Assembly: GCA_029721515.1 (NCBI GenBank)
Contig: CM056550.1
Location: 31,211,119 to 31,275,118 of the forward strand
DNA from: Synanceia verrucosa
Taxonomy: Eukaryota > Chordata > Actinopteri > Perciformes > Synanceiidae
Length of the DNA: 64,000 bases
Reading direction: 5' to 3'
Shown here: positions 34,561 through 44,888 of the stretch, piece after piece
Position numbering within the stretch: the stretch's first letter is position 1
How the letters are laid out: each line of letters begins with the position of its first letter
The notes under the pieces: generated by a model
What the model saw: only the letters and a program-made list of their open reading frames with translations
What the model was told of the DNA's origin: nothing
Database searches by the model: none
Translations under genes and position numbers: made by a program

Positions 34561-37500
34561 CTACAGGACAGTGACTGGCAGTGGCTTGTGTTGCAAGAAG
34601 TTAATGAGACTCGTCGGCATGTCCAGCTGCTCGATGCAGTGGATCTTGTTGATCTTCTTGAGGTGTCCTCGGACGGCAAGTCGGCACTGTGAAGTCAAGG
34701 CCTTTGGGGTTCCTGCAGGTGACAGGAAAATGTTAGCAGCTACTAAATGCAAAACAACATGTCCATGATCAAGTGTGTCCTTCAACATTATTTTTCATCA
34801 TGGAGAGTATAATTAAATGGTCTTTTTTTAAACTGAATCCAATTTTATTGAATTAAACCAAAGGAAAGAATTAATGAGAATGGTGTCAGCAGGAGTAATG
34901 CATGACTTTTCCAGCAGTTCACAGTATCAGGAAGAAACATTTTGCCTTTCAACTGTCGATTCCAACAAAATAGCATGATGTCTGAGGTTGCAACATTTTT
35001 CAGGACACTATTTTAATAAATTTATATGAAATTTCCTGGAAATAATGTAATTTGGTCATGGTGTTCCCTGACAAAAATAGTCTCCCACTTGAAAACAATT
35101 TTCTTCCCAACACTGTCTCTCTGGGAAACTTAATAAGTTTGACTTTTCTGTGATTCAGCCTGTTCAAAATGACACCCTAACATACTACAGGAGAAAGGAA
35201 TGACTGGGTAATATCTACAGTATACAGTGGGGGCAATAAGTATTGAACACGTCACTATTTTCCTCAGTAAATATATTTCTAAAGATGCTATTGACATGAA
35301 ATTTTCACCAGATGTAGGTAACAACCCATGCAGTCCACACATGCAAAGAAATCAAACCATAGATGTCCAAAAAAATAAGTTATGTGCAATAATATGACAT
35401 AACACAGAGAAAATGTATTGAACACATATAGTGAAATTTATTTACTTGTAGCATAAATAGTGTAGAGCAGATTAGTCAATCATTAATTAATATCAAATGA
35501 TGTATTTATGAACAATATCTTTAAGGTATTGATCATAAACCAAAAATTGCCTTAAATAGTAGAAATTATCAGGGCGCCACCCAGTTTTGCTAAAACAGGG
35601 AAAACTTGTGAATTTGACATTAATTAATAGAGTCTCTTAATCTCAGGGTGCTACGGAGTTCTTGACCTAGTGTACAGTGATTCAACTGCTTTATATACAC
35701 ACACAAATCAAATAACCAAGTTCTTTATAAATGAGATGTTTATTTGACAAACTATAACCAGACTACTACTGTAAAAGAAAATAACTAATAATAAATGATT
35801 AGTTTGACGAACTAAATGACCAGGCTACTAACAGAAATAATAATATAGAAATATAAAACTAGAATAGAGGAAGATTGATGGTGAAAACATGGGATTGACT
35901 TATTGTGACAAAATGGAATGAATGATTACACAAAAGTTTAAAGGATGAATGATTAATTGGTTCAATGTGACCAGTTTAATTCAGTGGTGGTTATCTAGAC
36001 CAAATTAAGAATTAGGCTATTAACAAAATTTGGTTTAGGTTTGGTGGCGTTCAGCAGTTGAGAGTTTGAGAGGCATCAGAGAAGATTGTGGAGCAATTTT
36101 CTAGTTTAATTTAAGTTCATTATTCTATTGATATCTTATCAAATATTATTAAGTTTGCTGGATTAAGCCCTAAATTCAGGCCATTTAATTTAGCGTCTAA
36201 TCATCAAACTCTTTAATATCTGTAAGATGTATATGCAGTATATCACCGTTCCTGGATGGATGGGAGTGAGGACTGGCTGCAGGTTCAGTCTGGATCTGCT
36301 GGATCTCTGCAGGCGACTTCGGCTCCACCAGTGGCTCTTTCGGGCATCGGTTGACATCTGGACAGCTCTGGACATCTCTGGGGAGCTCTGGAAACCTTTG
36401 GTTGACATGGCTCCATCTCAGTCTCTCTCTGTCTGTCTCTCCTCTTCACAGTATAGTCTCTGTGCCCTTGCTTCAATTCTTCCCCCCCTCTTTGTTGGTG
36501 GGGGGACGTCGGCTGAATTCACACCAACGTGTCGACCGACAGTCTTCTTTTTTTAAGTTTCTTCATGAAGGCTGGAGTCATTTTCTGCAGCCTGTGTCTG
36601 AGCAGAGGAGCTGGCTCACATTTTCAGGGCAAAGGAGTAGAGAGAGGAGACAAGATGGTCTTGAGGCAGGATGCAGAGTTGGAAGGTTCTGGATAGGATG
36701 TTCTTCATGCCATAAGGTGCTGGGTCCTGAGGAGGCCATTCAGAGGCAGCAATCAGAGTCTTTCAGTCATATCTGGAGCAGAATGAAGATTCTGGAGAGG
36801 TTGCTCTTCATGCCATGAGGCGCTGGGCCTGCGGTGGGACAGCATGTCTCTATCTCTGGGTCCTCATTGTTTCCCTCTCCCTCCCAGCATGTGGGAGAGG
36901 GAGAACAGAGATGCAGTGGAGAGGATGAAGACCAGAACTTGACTGGCTGAAGGGCTGAAGAAGAGTAGCGTGTGCTCAGACCAGCTGAGGCTTTTTATGA
37001 TCTTTGTTGAAGGTCCAGTGGGGGTGTGACCACTGGTCCCTCCCCATCCACCAAGTTAACTGAGATGATATTCTTTTAACTTATTTAATGTTAATACTGC
37101 TGCATTTTACTTGATTAAAGTTCCTCTATGTGAAAGCTCTCTCTCTGTGCTGCAGAGCAACACCAAGCACCTATAGTAGGAAACCACAGAATAAAACTTG
37201 ACCAATTGAATCGAAATTAATCAACAAATTAAACATACAGCTGAACCATGATATCAGAGCATGTAGGAAGGTGTACTACAACAGGCAGATCTATGTATGA
37301 TTGTGTCTGTAGACTTAATCCACAACCAATCCCACATGTCACATTTAGTCCTTATCAGAAGGAGGAAAAGGAAGAGGATCTATGTGGAGACTGATCTTTG
37401 ACATTGTAACAGTGATACTTATATGACAGTAGCTGAGGGATGAAAGCATAGTTAACCATTAAAATCTTAATGTAATGTTCTGTTCCAGGCAGGGAGAAAG

Positions 37501-40500
37501 GAAGAGGCCACATTAAGCTTTGGATGTGTCTGGCAGGATTAATGCAGGAATGTGGGGCAATAAAAGTCCTCCTCCTGGTGTGTGTCCTGGAGTTCCTTGG
37601 GTCAGAGAGGAGGAACTGGTCTTATCTGTTTATTTTGCCAGTCATAAAACTTAAGCCTTTAGCACTTAGGTGCCACATAGTGTCAGATGGATTTCCTGGG
37701 GAGATACTCAGAAATGAGAAGAGTTAAGTTCATTATTTTATGCTCATGGATATGCTACATACTACTTTGTACAAAAGCCTTTACTGGTAATGACAGCTTC
37801 AAGACACCTCCTGTATGGAGAAAGGAGTCTCATGCAATGCTCAGGTGTGATTTTGGCCCATTCTTTCATACAAAAACTCTTTAAATCTTGAAGGTTCCAT
37901 GTGCCTCTTCGATGAACTCTGATCTTTAGTTCTTTCCATAAATTTTCCAAATCGGGTTCAAGTCAGGTGACTGGCTGGGCCATTCTAGTAGCTTTATTTT
38001 CTTTCTTTGAAACCAATTGAGAGTTTCCTTGGCTGTGTGTTTGGGATCATTGTCTTGCTGAAATGTCCACAATCGTTTCATCTTCATCATCCTGACAGAT
38101 CCGAACAGATATTTATCAAGAATATCTCTGTACATTTGCCCATTCATTTTTCCGTCAATTATACTGAGTTTGCCAGTACCATATGCTGAAAAACAGCCCC
38201 ATACCATGATGTTCCCTCCTCCAAACTTCACTGTTGGTATGGTGTTTTTGGGGTGATGTGCTGTGTCATTTTTCCTCCACACATGGTTTGAAACTATTGT
38301 GTTCAAACAGTTCAATTTTGGACTCATCTGACCAGACCGTATTCTCCCAGTACTTCCCCGGCTTGTCCCAATGTTGTGCAGCCAATTTTCAGCGAGCTTC
38401 AACATGCTTTGTGTTCAGCAATGGTGTCTTGCGTGGTGAGCCTGCATAAAGGCCATGGCAGTTGAGTGTATTACTTATAGTTTTTTTTTAAAGAAACAAC
38501 TATACCTGCTAATTGCAGATCTTTCTTGAGCTCTCCACAAGTGATCCTTGTCTCTTGGACAGCTCTTCTTACAATTCTTTTCACTCCTCTGTCAGTAATT
38601 CTGTGAGGAGCACCTGGTCGTAGCATGATGTTCTTTCCATTTTCTGATAATGGCTCCAACAGTACTCACAGGAACATTCAGAAGTTTAGAAATCCTTCTG
38701 TAACCCATTCCTTCATTATTTCAATATTTCATTATTTTTTTTATTGTTTTGCAACAATAAGGTTGAGAAGGTCTTGCGAGAGCTCCTTGCTTTTACCCAT
38801 CATGAGATTCTTGTGTGACGCCTTGGTAATGAGACACCTTCTTATAGGCCTTCATTTGGGGCCAAACCAGCTGATATGAATTTGCACTGATAAGGGGCAG
38901 GATTGCTTTCTAATTACTTGTTGATTTCAGCTGGTGTTTTGGCATTCCATGCTTGTTTGAGCATCCCTTTCTTTCAAGTGTTCAATACTTTTTCTCTGTG
39001 TTATGTCATATTATTGCACATAACTTATTTTTTTGGACATCTACGGTTTGATTTCTTTGCATGTGTGGACTGCATGGGTTGTTACCTACATCTGGTGAAA
39101 ATTTCATGTCAATAGCATCTTTAGAAATATATTTACTGAGGAAAAAGTAATGTTCAATACTTATTGCCCCCACTGTATATACATACATACATACATACAT
39201 ATATATACGTATATATATATATATATATGTGTATATATATATACGTATATAGGTGTATATATATACGTATACATATATACTGTATATATTAATATTGTGA
39301 TATTACACTCATCATATAAGGTTGCATTACAGTAAAGTGATGGCATACCATCAAAATATATACATGTACTTTGGTTTGAAGTGATAAGTAACATGTGGAT
39401 ACCTCTTTCCCGCAGAAGCAGCTCCACACAGGGAGGTAGACGTTTGCACCAAAGTCGATCAGGAGCTGGATGTACTCCATGCCACAGCTGTGCCTGAGGC
39501 ACATCTCCAGCACAGTTTTGGGCTGCTTGATGGAACTCAGCAGCTTTGCATCTGTGCAGTTGTAGTCAGGGTCTGCCCCGTAGAGGAGCAGCAGTTTGAA
39601 GCACTCCATGTGTCCGTAAACGGCGGCCAGGTACAGAGGCCCACTGGACACCCTGGCACTGGAATTCCAGAGCAAGACCTTGGAGCGGGAGTTCACCTCT
39701 GCACCGTGTTGTAGCATATCAGTGAGCATAAAATAATGAACTTAACTCTTCTCATTTCTGAGTATCTCCCCAGGAAATCCATCTGACATTATGTGGCACC
39801 TAAGTGCAAAAGGCTTAAGTTTTATGACTGGCAGAATAAACAGATAAGACCAGTTCCTCCTCTCTGACCCAAGGAACTCCAGGACACACACCAGGAGGAG
39901 GACTTTTATTGCCCCACATTCCTGCATTAATCCTGCCAGACACATCCAAAGCTTAATGTGGCCTCTTCCTTTCTCCCTGCCTGGAACAGAACATTACATT
40001 AAGATTTTAATGGTTAACTATGCTTTCATCCCTCAGCTACTGTCATATAAGTATCACTGTTACAATGTCAAAGATCAGTCTCCACATAGATCCTCTTCCT
40101 TTTCCTCCTTCTGATAAGGACTAAATGTGACATGTGGGATTGGTTGTGGATTAAGTCTACAGACACAATCATACATAGATCTGCCTGTTGTAGTACACCT
40201 TCCTACATGCTCTGATATCATGGTTCATCTGTGTTGGTTAATGTGTTGATTAATTTTGATTCAATTGGTCAAGTTTTGTTCTGTGGTTTCCTACTATAGG
40301 GTGTTTGGTATTGATCTGCAGCTGATAGAGGGAGCTTTCACAAAGAGAAACTTTAGTAAACCACAGCAGTATTAACATTAAATAAGTTAAAAGAATATCA
40401 TCTCAGTTAACTTGGTGGATGGGGAGGGACCAGTGGTCACACCCCCACTGGACCTTCAACAAAGATCATAAAAAGCCTCAGCTGGTCTGAGCACACGCTA

Positions 40501-42317
40501 CTCTTCTTCAGCCCTTCAGCCAGTCAAGTTCTGGTCTTCATCCTCTCCACTGCATCTCTGTTCTCCCTCTCCCACATGCTGGGAGGGGGAGGGAAACAAT
40601 GATGACCCAGAGACAGAGACATGCTGTCCCACCGCAGGCCCAGCGCCTCATGGCATGAAGAGCAACCTCTCCAGAATCTTCATTCTGCTCCAGATATGAC
40701 TGAAAGACTCTGAATGCTGCCTCTGAATGGCCTCCTCAGGACCCAGCACCTCATGGCATGAAGAACAGCCTATCCAGAACCTTCCAACTCTGCATCCTGC
40801 CTCAAGACCATCTTGTCTCCTCTGTCTACTCCTTCACCCCAAAAATGTGAGCCAGCTCCTCTGCTCAGACACAGGCTGCAGAAAATGACTCCAATGATGA
40901 CCAAAGATGTCCAGAGCTGTCCAGAGATGACCAAAGGTTTCCAGAACTCCCCAGAGATGTCCAGAGCTGTCCAGAGATGTCCACCGATCCCGAAAGAGCC
41001 ACTGGTGAAGTTCAAGTCGAAGTCGCCTGCAGAGATCCAGCAGATCCAGACAGAACCTGCAGCCAGTCCTTACTTCCATCCATCCAGGAACGGTGATATA
41101 CTGCATATACATCTTACAGATATTAAAGAGTTTGATGATTAGACGCTAAATTAAATGGCCTGAATTTAGGGCTTAATCCAGCAAACTTAATATTTAGTAA
41201 GATATCAGTAAAACGCTACACCAATTCTGAATAGTAAATTACTCACAGTCTTCTCTGATGCCTCTCAAACTCTCAACTGCTGAACGGTACACCAAACCTA
41301 AACCAAATTTTGGTAACAGCCTAACACTTAATTTGGTCTAGATAACACCACTGAATTTAACTGGTCACATTGAATTAATTAATCAGATATTCATCCTTTG
41401 AACTTTGCCTTCGTTTAATCATTCATTCCATTTTTGTCACAGTGAGTCAATGCCATGTATCTTCCATCAATCTTCCTTTATTCTAGTTTTTATTTTCTAT
41501 ATTATTATTTCTGTTAGTAGCCTGGTCATTTAGTTTGTCAAATTAATCATTTATTATTAGTTATTTTCTTTTACAGTAGTAGTCTGGTTATAGTTTGTCA
41601 AATAAACATCTCATTTATAAAGAACTTGGTTATTTGATTTGTGTGTGTATATAAAGCAATTGAATCACTGTACACTAGGTCAAGAACTCCGTAGCACCCT
41701 GAGATTAAGAGACTCTATTAATTAATGTCAAATTCACAAGTTTTCCCTGTTTTAGCAAAACTGGGTGGCGCCCTGATAATTTCTACTATTAAAGGCAATT
41801 TTTGGTTTATGATCAATAACTTAAAGATATTGTTCATAAATACATCATTTGATATTAATTAATGATTGACTAATCTGCTCTACACTATTTATGCTACAGC
41901 GTTGAAGCAGTTCCTTCAGTATCTCCACATCACCCTCCCTCGCAGCTGTGAGGACAGGGGAGCAGTTGTTGGACGCGTTCCCATTGGGGTTGGCGCCAGC
42001 TCTCAGGAGTGCCAAGACACAGTCCAAGTATTTCCCACGAACGGCTGCGAAGAAAGGCGTCTGAGCCTTGACGTCCACACAGTCTACCAGAGCCCCGTGG
42101 CCCAGCAGGACCTGCAGGCAGCTGAGATGGCCTTTGGACACAGCAGCGTGCAGAGGCGTGCCTGCAATGCCCCAGCCACCTCTGCAGTTGATGACTTTCT
42201 TGTAGACTTCTTGGCAGAGCATCTCATCGAGGAGTCTGTCATTGTTTTGTAACACTGCCTGTCTGAGCTCACAGCTGCTTTCTTCTTCTGCAGCGGTCCT
42301 TAGTTGGAGCATAGAAC
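34561..42317 (-). CDS. asb12: asb12, right copy: all recognised exons present, one interrupted by a 2.2 kb insertion
   Basis: Ankyrin-SOCS protein 12, expected to recruit substrates to a cullin-5/elongin ligase. The 5' ankyrin part lies at 41899-42317: INCRGGWGIAGTPLHAAVSK, LLGHGALVDCVDVKAQTPFF, NCSPVLTAAREGDVEILKEL. A likely acceptor precedes 42317, so the first exon may lie upstream; ATG 42,312 is an alternative start. The coding sequence breaks off after ELLQ and resumes at 39,709 with HGAEVNSRSKV, running to 39403. The SOCS-box exon is 34561-34712. The break is a TG...CA element flanked by a 4-bp duplication inside codons that are contiguous in other ASB12 proteins. An in-frame TAA precedes the resumed frame, and the only AG downstream of it lacks a pyrimidine tract. 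The two 3' exons also do not join in phase, so an exon between them may be unrecognised. Probably non-functional unless the insertion is spliced out. Confidence 0.75.
35447..37759 (-). mobile_element. TG...CA element (novel ~2.3 kb family), complete copy nested in Tc1-like element
   Basis: The ends are TGTAGCATA at 35,447 and TATGCTACA ending at 37,759, flanked by perfect TACT duplications (35,443-35,446 and 37,760-37,763). The uninterrupted sequence in the left-arm Tc1-like element confirms the insertion site. It is the most diverged of the three copies and has about 130 bases near 36,400-36,570 that the others lack. No transposase, integrase or reverse transcriptase is visible. TG/CA ends and a 4-bp duplication fit a solo LTR; a non-autonomous DNA transposon remains possible. 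Orientation is opposite to the copy at 39,710-41,898. Confidence 0.8.
37762..38800 (-). pseudogene. Degenerate Tc1-family transposase (family B), right copy
   Basis: The minus strand from ATG 38,800 shows the same broken enzyme as in the left arm. It has the helix-turn-helix part, FGGGNIMVWGCFS, FQQDNDPKHTAK and SPDLNPI, then a frame change before NLWKELKIRVHRR. Further shifts and a homopolymer run near 38,480 interrupt it. The stop at 37,762-37,764 overlaps the TACT duplication of the nested element. Confidence 0.82.
39176..39300. repeat. (TA)n/(CATA)n microsatellite, empty site of the family A transposon
   Basis: TA, CATA and TGTA runs between the family B element and asb12 exon sequence. 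The left arm has the family A element inserted in this tract. Confidence 0.85.
39710..41898 (+). mobile_element. TG...CA element (novel ~2.2 kb family), complete copy inside an asb12 exon
   Basis: The ends are TGTAGCATA at 39,710 and TATGCTACA ending at 41,898. Flanks GTGT (39,706-39,709) and GCGT (41,899-41,902) are a 4-bp duplication with one mismatch. On the plus strand it has a TATA-like CATAAAAAGCC near 40,468, AATAAA at 41,601 and a second TATATAAAG near 41,649. It also has a minisatellite of about 10-11-bp units (CCAGAGATGT/CCAGAGCTGT) near 40,905-40,985. A 109-codon frame at 40,813-41,142 spans the minisatellite and looks non-functional. This arrangement fits a solo LTR, antisense to asb12. 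No internal retroviral genes are present. Confidence 0.78.
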
Positions 42318-42711
42318 CTGCTGGAAATGTGAACAAAGGCAGACAAAATGAGGAACTTCACGCACAACATTTATTTGATAAAGGCTTACTTTAAGACATG
42401 TGCAGTACATGAAGCTACAGCCAAATGTTGTACCATACAACAGTGTTTCAAAACTGCACAGAAAATAATTCAGATTTTGAATGAGACTGACAAGTTGCTA
42501 GAATATTCAGGTGTCACTGTGTAGCATACATAAGTTTACACACAAGTACAGCTGGAAACTGTCATTCAACAACTTGTAGGCATTAGCCCTGTAAGCACCT
42601 AACTGTAAAGCTAAGCATCTGTCTGTCAGTGGGTAGGTTTATTGCTGGGGACAAGGGGGGTTCAGTAGATGTTTGATCAGGAGATAAATATTAAAACACT
42701 GTTAATGAACC

Positions 42712-43060
42712 AGCAGGGGGCGGGGCTTCGCTCTGCTGACTCGTGCATGTCGTCTTCGTCTTCAGCACTTCAGCAGCTAGCTACTAGAGTTAGCCTGATG
42801 CTAGGGAGTTAGCCCGACGCCACAATACTGCACTTTTCTCCACTTCCTGGATAGTGAATGAACAGAAGCAGATAGCCTACACAGGAACAACACCACTCTG
42901 CCACTGAAGCTCAAACTGTGTAAGTTTTTCGCCCCATACTAACTTACTTTAATGCTACTTAGCCCCTGCTGTTTGCGTCACTAGCTAGCTAAGGCTAATG
43001 ACCACCGGTGCGCTAATACTGATAAAAAGTTCCAACACAGCGTCTTTGTGGAAACAACAA
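42712..43060 (-). promoter_or_regulatory. GC-box-containing candidate promoter of asb12 (right)
   Basis: A perfect GC box (GGGGGCGGGG at 42,716-42,725) lies in a CpG-richer block 0.4-0.7 kb upstream of the first recognised asb12 coding sequence. The block is kept in both arms. No transcription start is defined by the sequence alone. Confidence 0.4.
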
Positions 43061-43816
43061 CCATCCTCCGGTTTTCCTTTAACAAACAAAATAACATTAA
43101 AAAATAAAATGACATGTTTTAACCTTAACCATTCACCTTTACCTTTAAACTTTTAACCTAGTTTATAACCTCAGGTTTTCAACCTCAGTTTCAGGGCACC
43201 CCGCCCCCTGCTCTCACAGCTAATTTAACAGGTGTCATTTAGATAAACTGCTCATGTATTCTAGCATAAATACAATAAATACACACACACACACACACAT
43301 ATTGATTTTTCTTTTATTATGAAGATGTTGAAAAAAAGGTATTTCGAAACAACATTTGAGGATTAAAAAAAAAAATAACCCCCAGCTTAACTGTTGTTAA
43401 GAAGGTTAGAATGACAAAGCCTAATATCATAATGATGGGGTAGGGTTTAATATTTCCTTAATTTTTTGGTGTATTTCAACATTTTCCAGTTTAATTATAT
43501 TTTTTTGTCACTGTACTTTTAATATTGAGCACTTTAAAAGCTGCTCTGCAGGTTAGAACATATTTTCAGTTTAGGTGTCACCATAATGACAGCTGTCTTT
43601 AACTTTACATGATCTCAAAATGGAAACTGAACGTTAAAGAAAAATAATAAATTATGATATATGAATATGACAGGCAGATACTAGCACTTGAAAAAAGGCA
43701 GACATTTTTGACTCAAATTCAAATGCTTGAATTCAGCATATCAACCCCTGATTATAAACTGTTAACACATTAACAGGACAGCCTTTTAGTCAAGTTTCAC
43801 TGAGTTCTGATATTAG

Positions 43817-44037
43817 CAGGGGCGTAACTGGGTTTTATGAGGTTAAAACTATGTTTTCAGGACATTCATTTAAGTGAATAATGCAAGGTTTTATGATTTT
43901 TTTTATTTAGACTCATATTCTGACCACTTTATATTGAATTTGTTGGTAATTAAAAAATAATAATAATAGTAATAAAAAAACACCAAATTATTTAGGGGAG
44001 CTTCAGTCCCCCTAAAACAGGCCTAATGACGCCACTG
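43817..44037. mobile_element. Possible short non-autonomous DNA transposon (right copy)
   Basis: Mirror of 23,435-23,666, with CAGGGGCGTAAC at one end and GCCACTG at the other. The ends are only partly inverted and no target duplication is evident. Confidence 0.33.
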
Positions 44038-44888
44038 ACTCAGTGTAACCAACACAGCTGCCTGTCATTGCGTGTGCTGCTCCTGAAGGGAAAGGTTCCT
44101 CACAAAGAGAAATACAATCATATCCATGGTGACAGCCTGACAATACTCAGCTATGGTTGCCTTATCACTCCTTCAGCTCTATCTGTCTCTTCTCCAGGCA
44201 ACCCAGAAGGCATCTTTTCTTTTAAAACCAGCTCTATTTCTCATGCGTGTGCGTCACAGAGCCTTTGTTAGGTCTGTGATGAGGTCTTGGGGAGTAGTGC
44301 TCTCTGACAACAGACTGTGGGCACAATGCAGGAGAGAAACGTTTCAGGATTCAAGACATCTTCTTTTGGTAAACTTTGTAAACAATCGTGATCCCTCTTT
44401 AGCCCTAAAACAAGTAAAAAAAAAAAAAAAAAAAAGAAAAGCTATTTGCACCCTAACAACACTGATGCTAGAATGCCTTTTTGGCCTCTTAAGCTTGTTT
44501 CTGTCAGAATCCTTAGTTGCATCCTGCCTGAGTGAGTCTGACCATTTCTATTGAGGGCCAGGGTTTTACAACATGGTAATGAGCGGCACTGGCCTCCTCT
44601 GTCCACTCCGCTTCTATGGGCGATGCCGAGAGACAAAGTAGAAATCACCCAGGCGCTCAGAAGGAGAGCAGAGAAGAGGCCTTTAAGACAACGACACCAC
44701 CATAACTCATAATGTGTTTGCAGGATGAGGGGAGTGGGGGTGTTAGTGGAGAGATGAGAGCACAGAAGACAAAACTTATACAAGAGCACTGAGGATGAGG
44801 GGAGAAAAAATGAAAAGAATTGATCCCTACCTGTGGTGATCAGGCTGAGGCTTTTCTTTCTTCAGGAGGATGTGAGGTGCTCTTAAAG

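Larger units (their letters stand above)
35225..39175 (-). mobile_element. Tc1-like element (family B), right copy, containing a nested insertion
   Basis: This is the counterpart of 29,345-30,943. The termini CAGTGGGGGCAATAAG lie at 35,225 and, complemented, at 39,175, next to TA. A 2.3 kb TG...CA element (35,447-37,759) interrupts it just past the transposase stop codon and duplicates TACT. Removing the insertion and one TACT leaves about 1,634 bases, close to the left copy. Confidence 0.9.
42318..44888. other. Right intergenic region between divergent asb12 and pkd1-like
   Basis: About 2.6 kb with no convincing coding region. It holds a candidate asb12 promoter (42,712-43,060), A/T-rich tracts and a TE-like fragment (43,817-44,037). 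Just before the polycystin start codon lies a pyrimidine-rich acceptor (CTTTTCTTTCTTCAG) that implies an upstream non-coding exon. Confidence 0.6.

Noticed and set aside
36227..36818. Frames of 109 and 155 codons in the nested element
   Set aside because: They derive from the same minisatellite-bearing element interior, with different frames and lengths between copies and no conserved domain.
40813..41142. 109-codon frame inside the TG...CA element (also at 25,626-25,955 on the minus strand)
   Set aside because: It spans a 10-11-bp minisatellite, gives a low-complexity peptide (QRCPPIPKE type) and is not kept in frame in the third copy.
41764..41785. TGGCGCCCTGATAATTT resembles a retroviral lysine-tRNA primer binding site
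   Set aside because: Only the first eight bases fit. It lies inside the element about 110-130 bases before its end, and is not preceded by a CA terminus. The element ends are fixed by target duplications.
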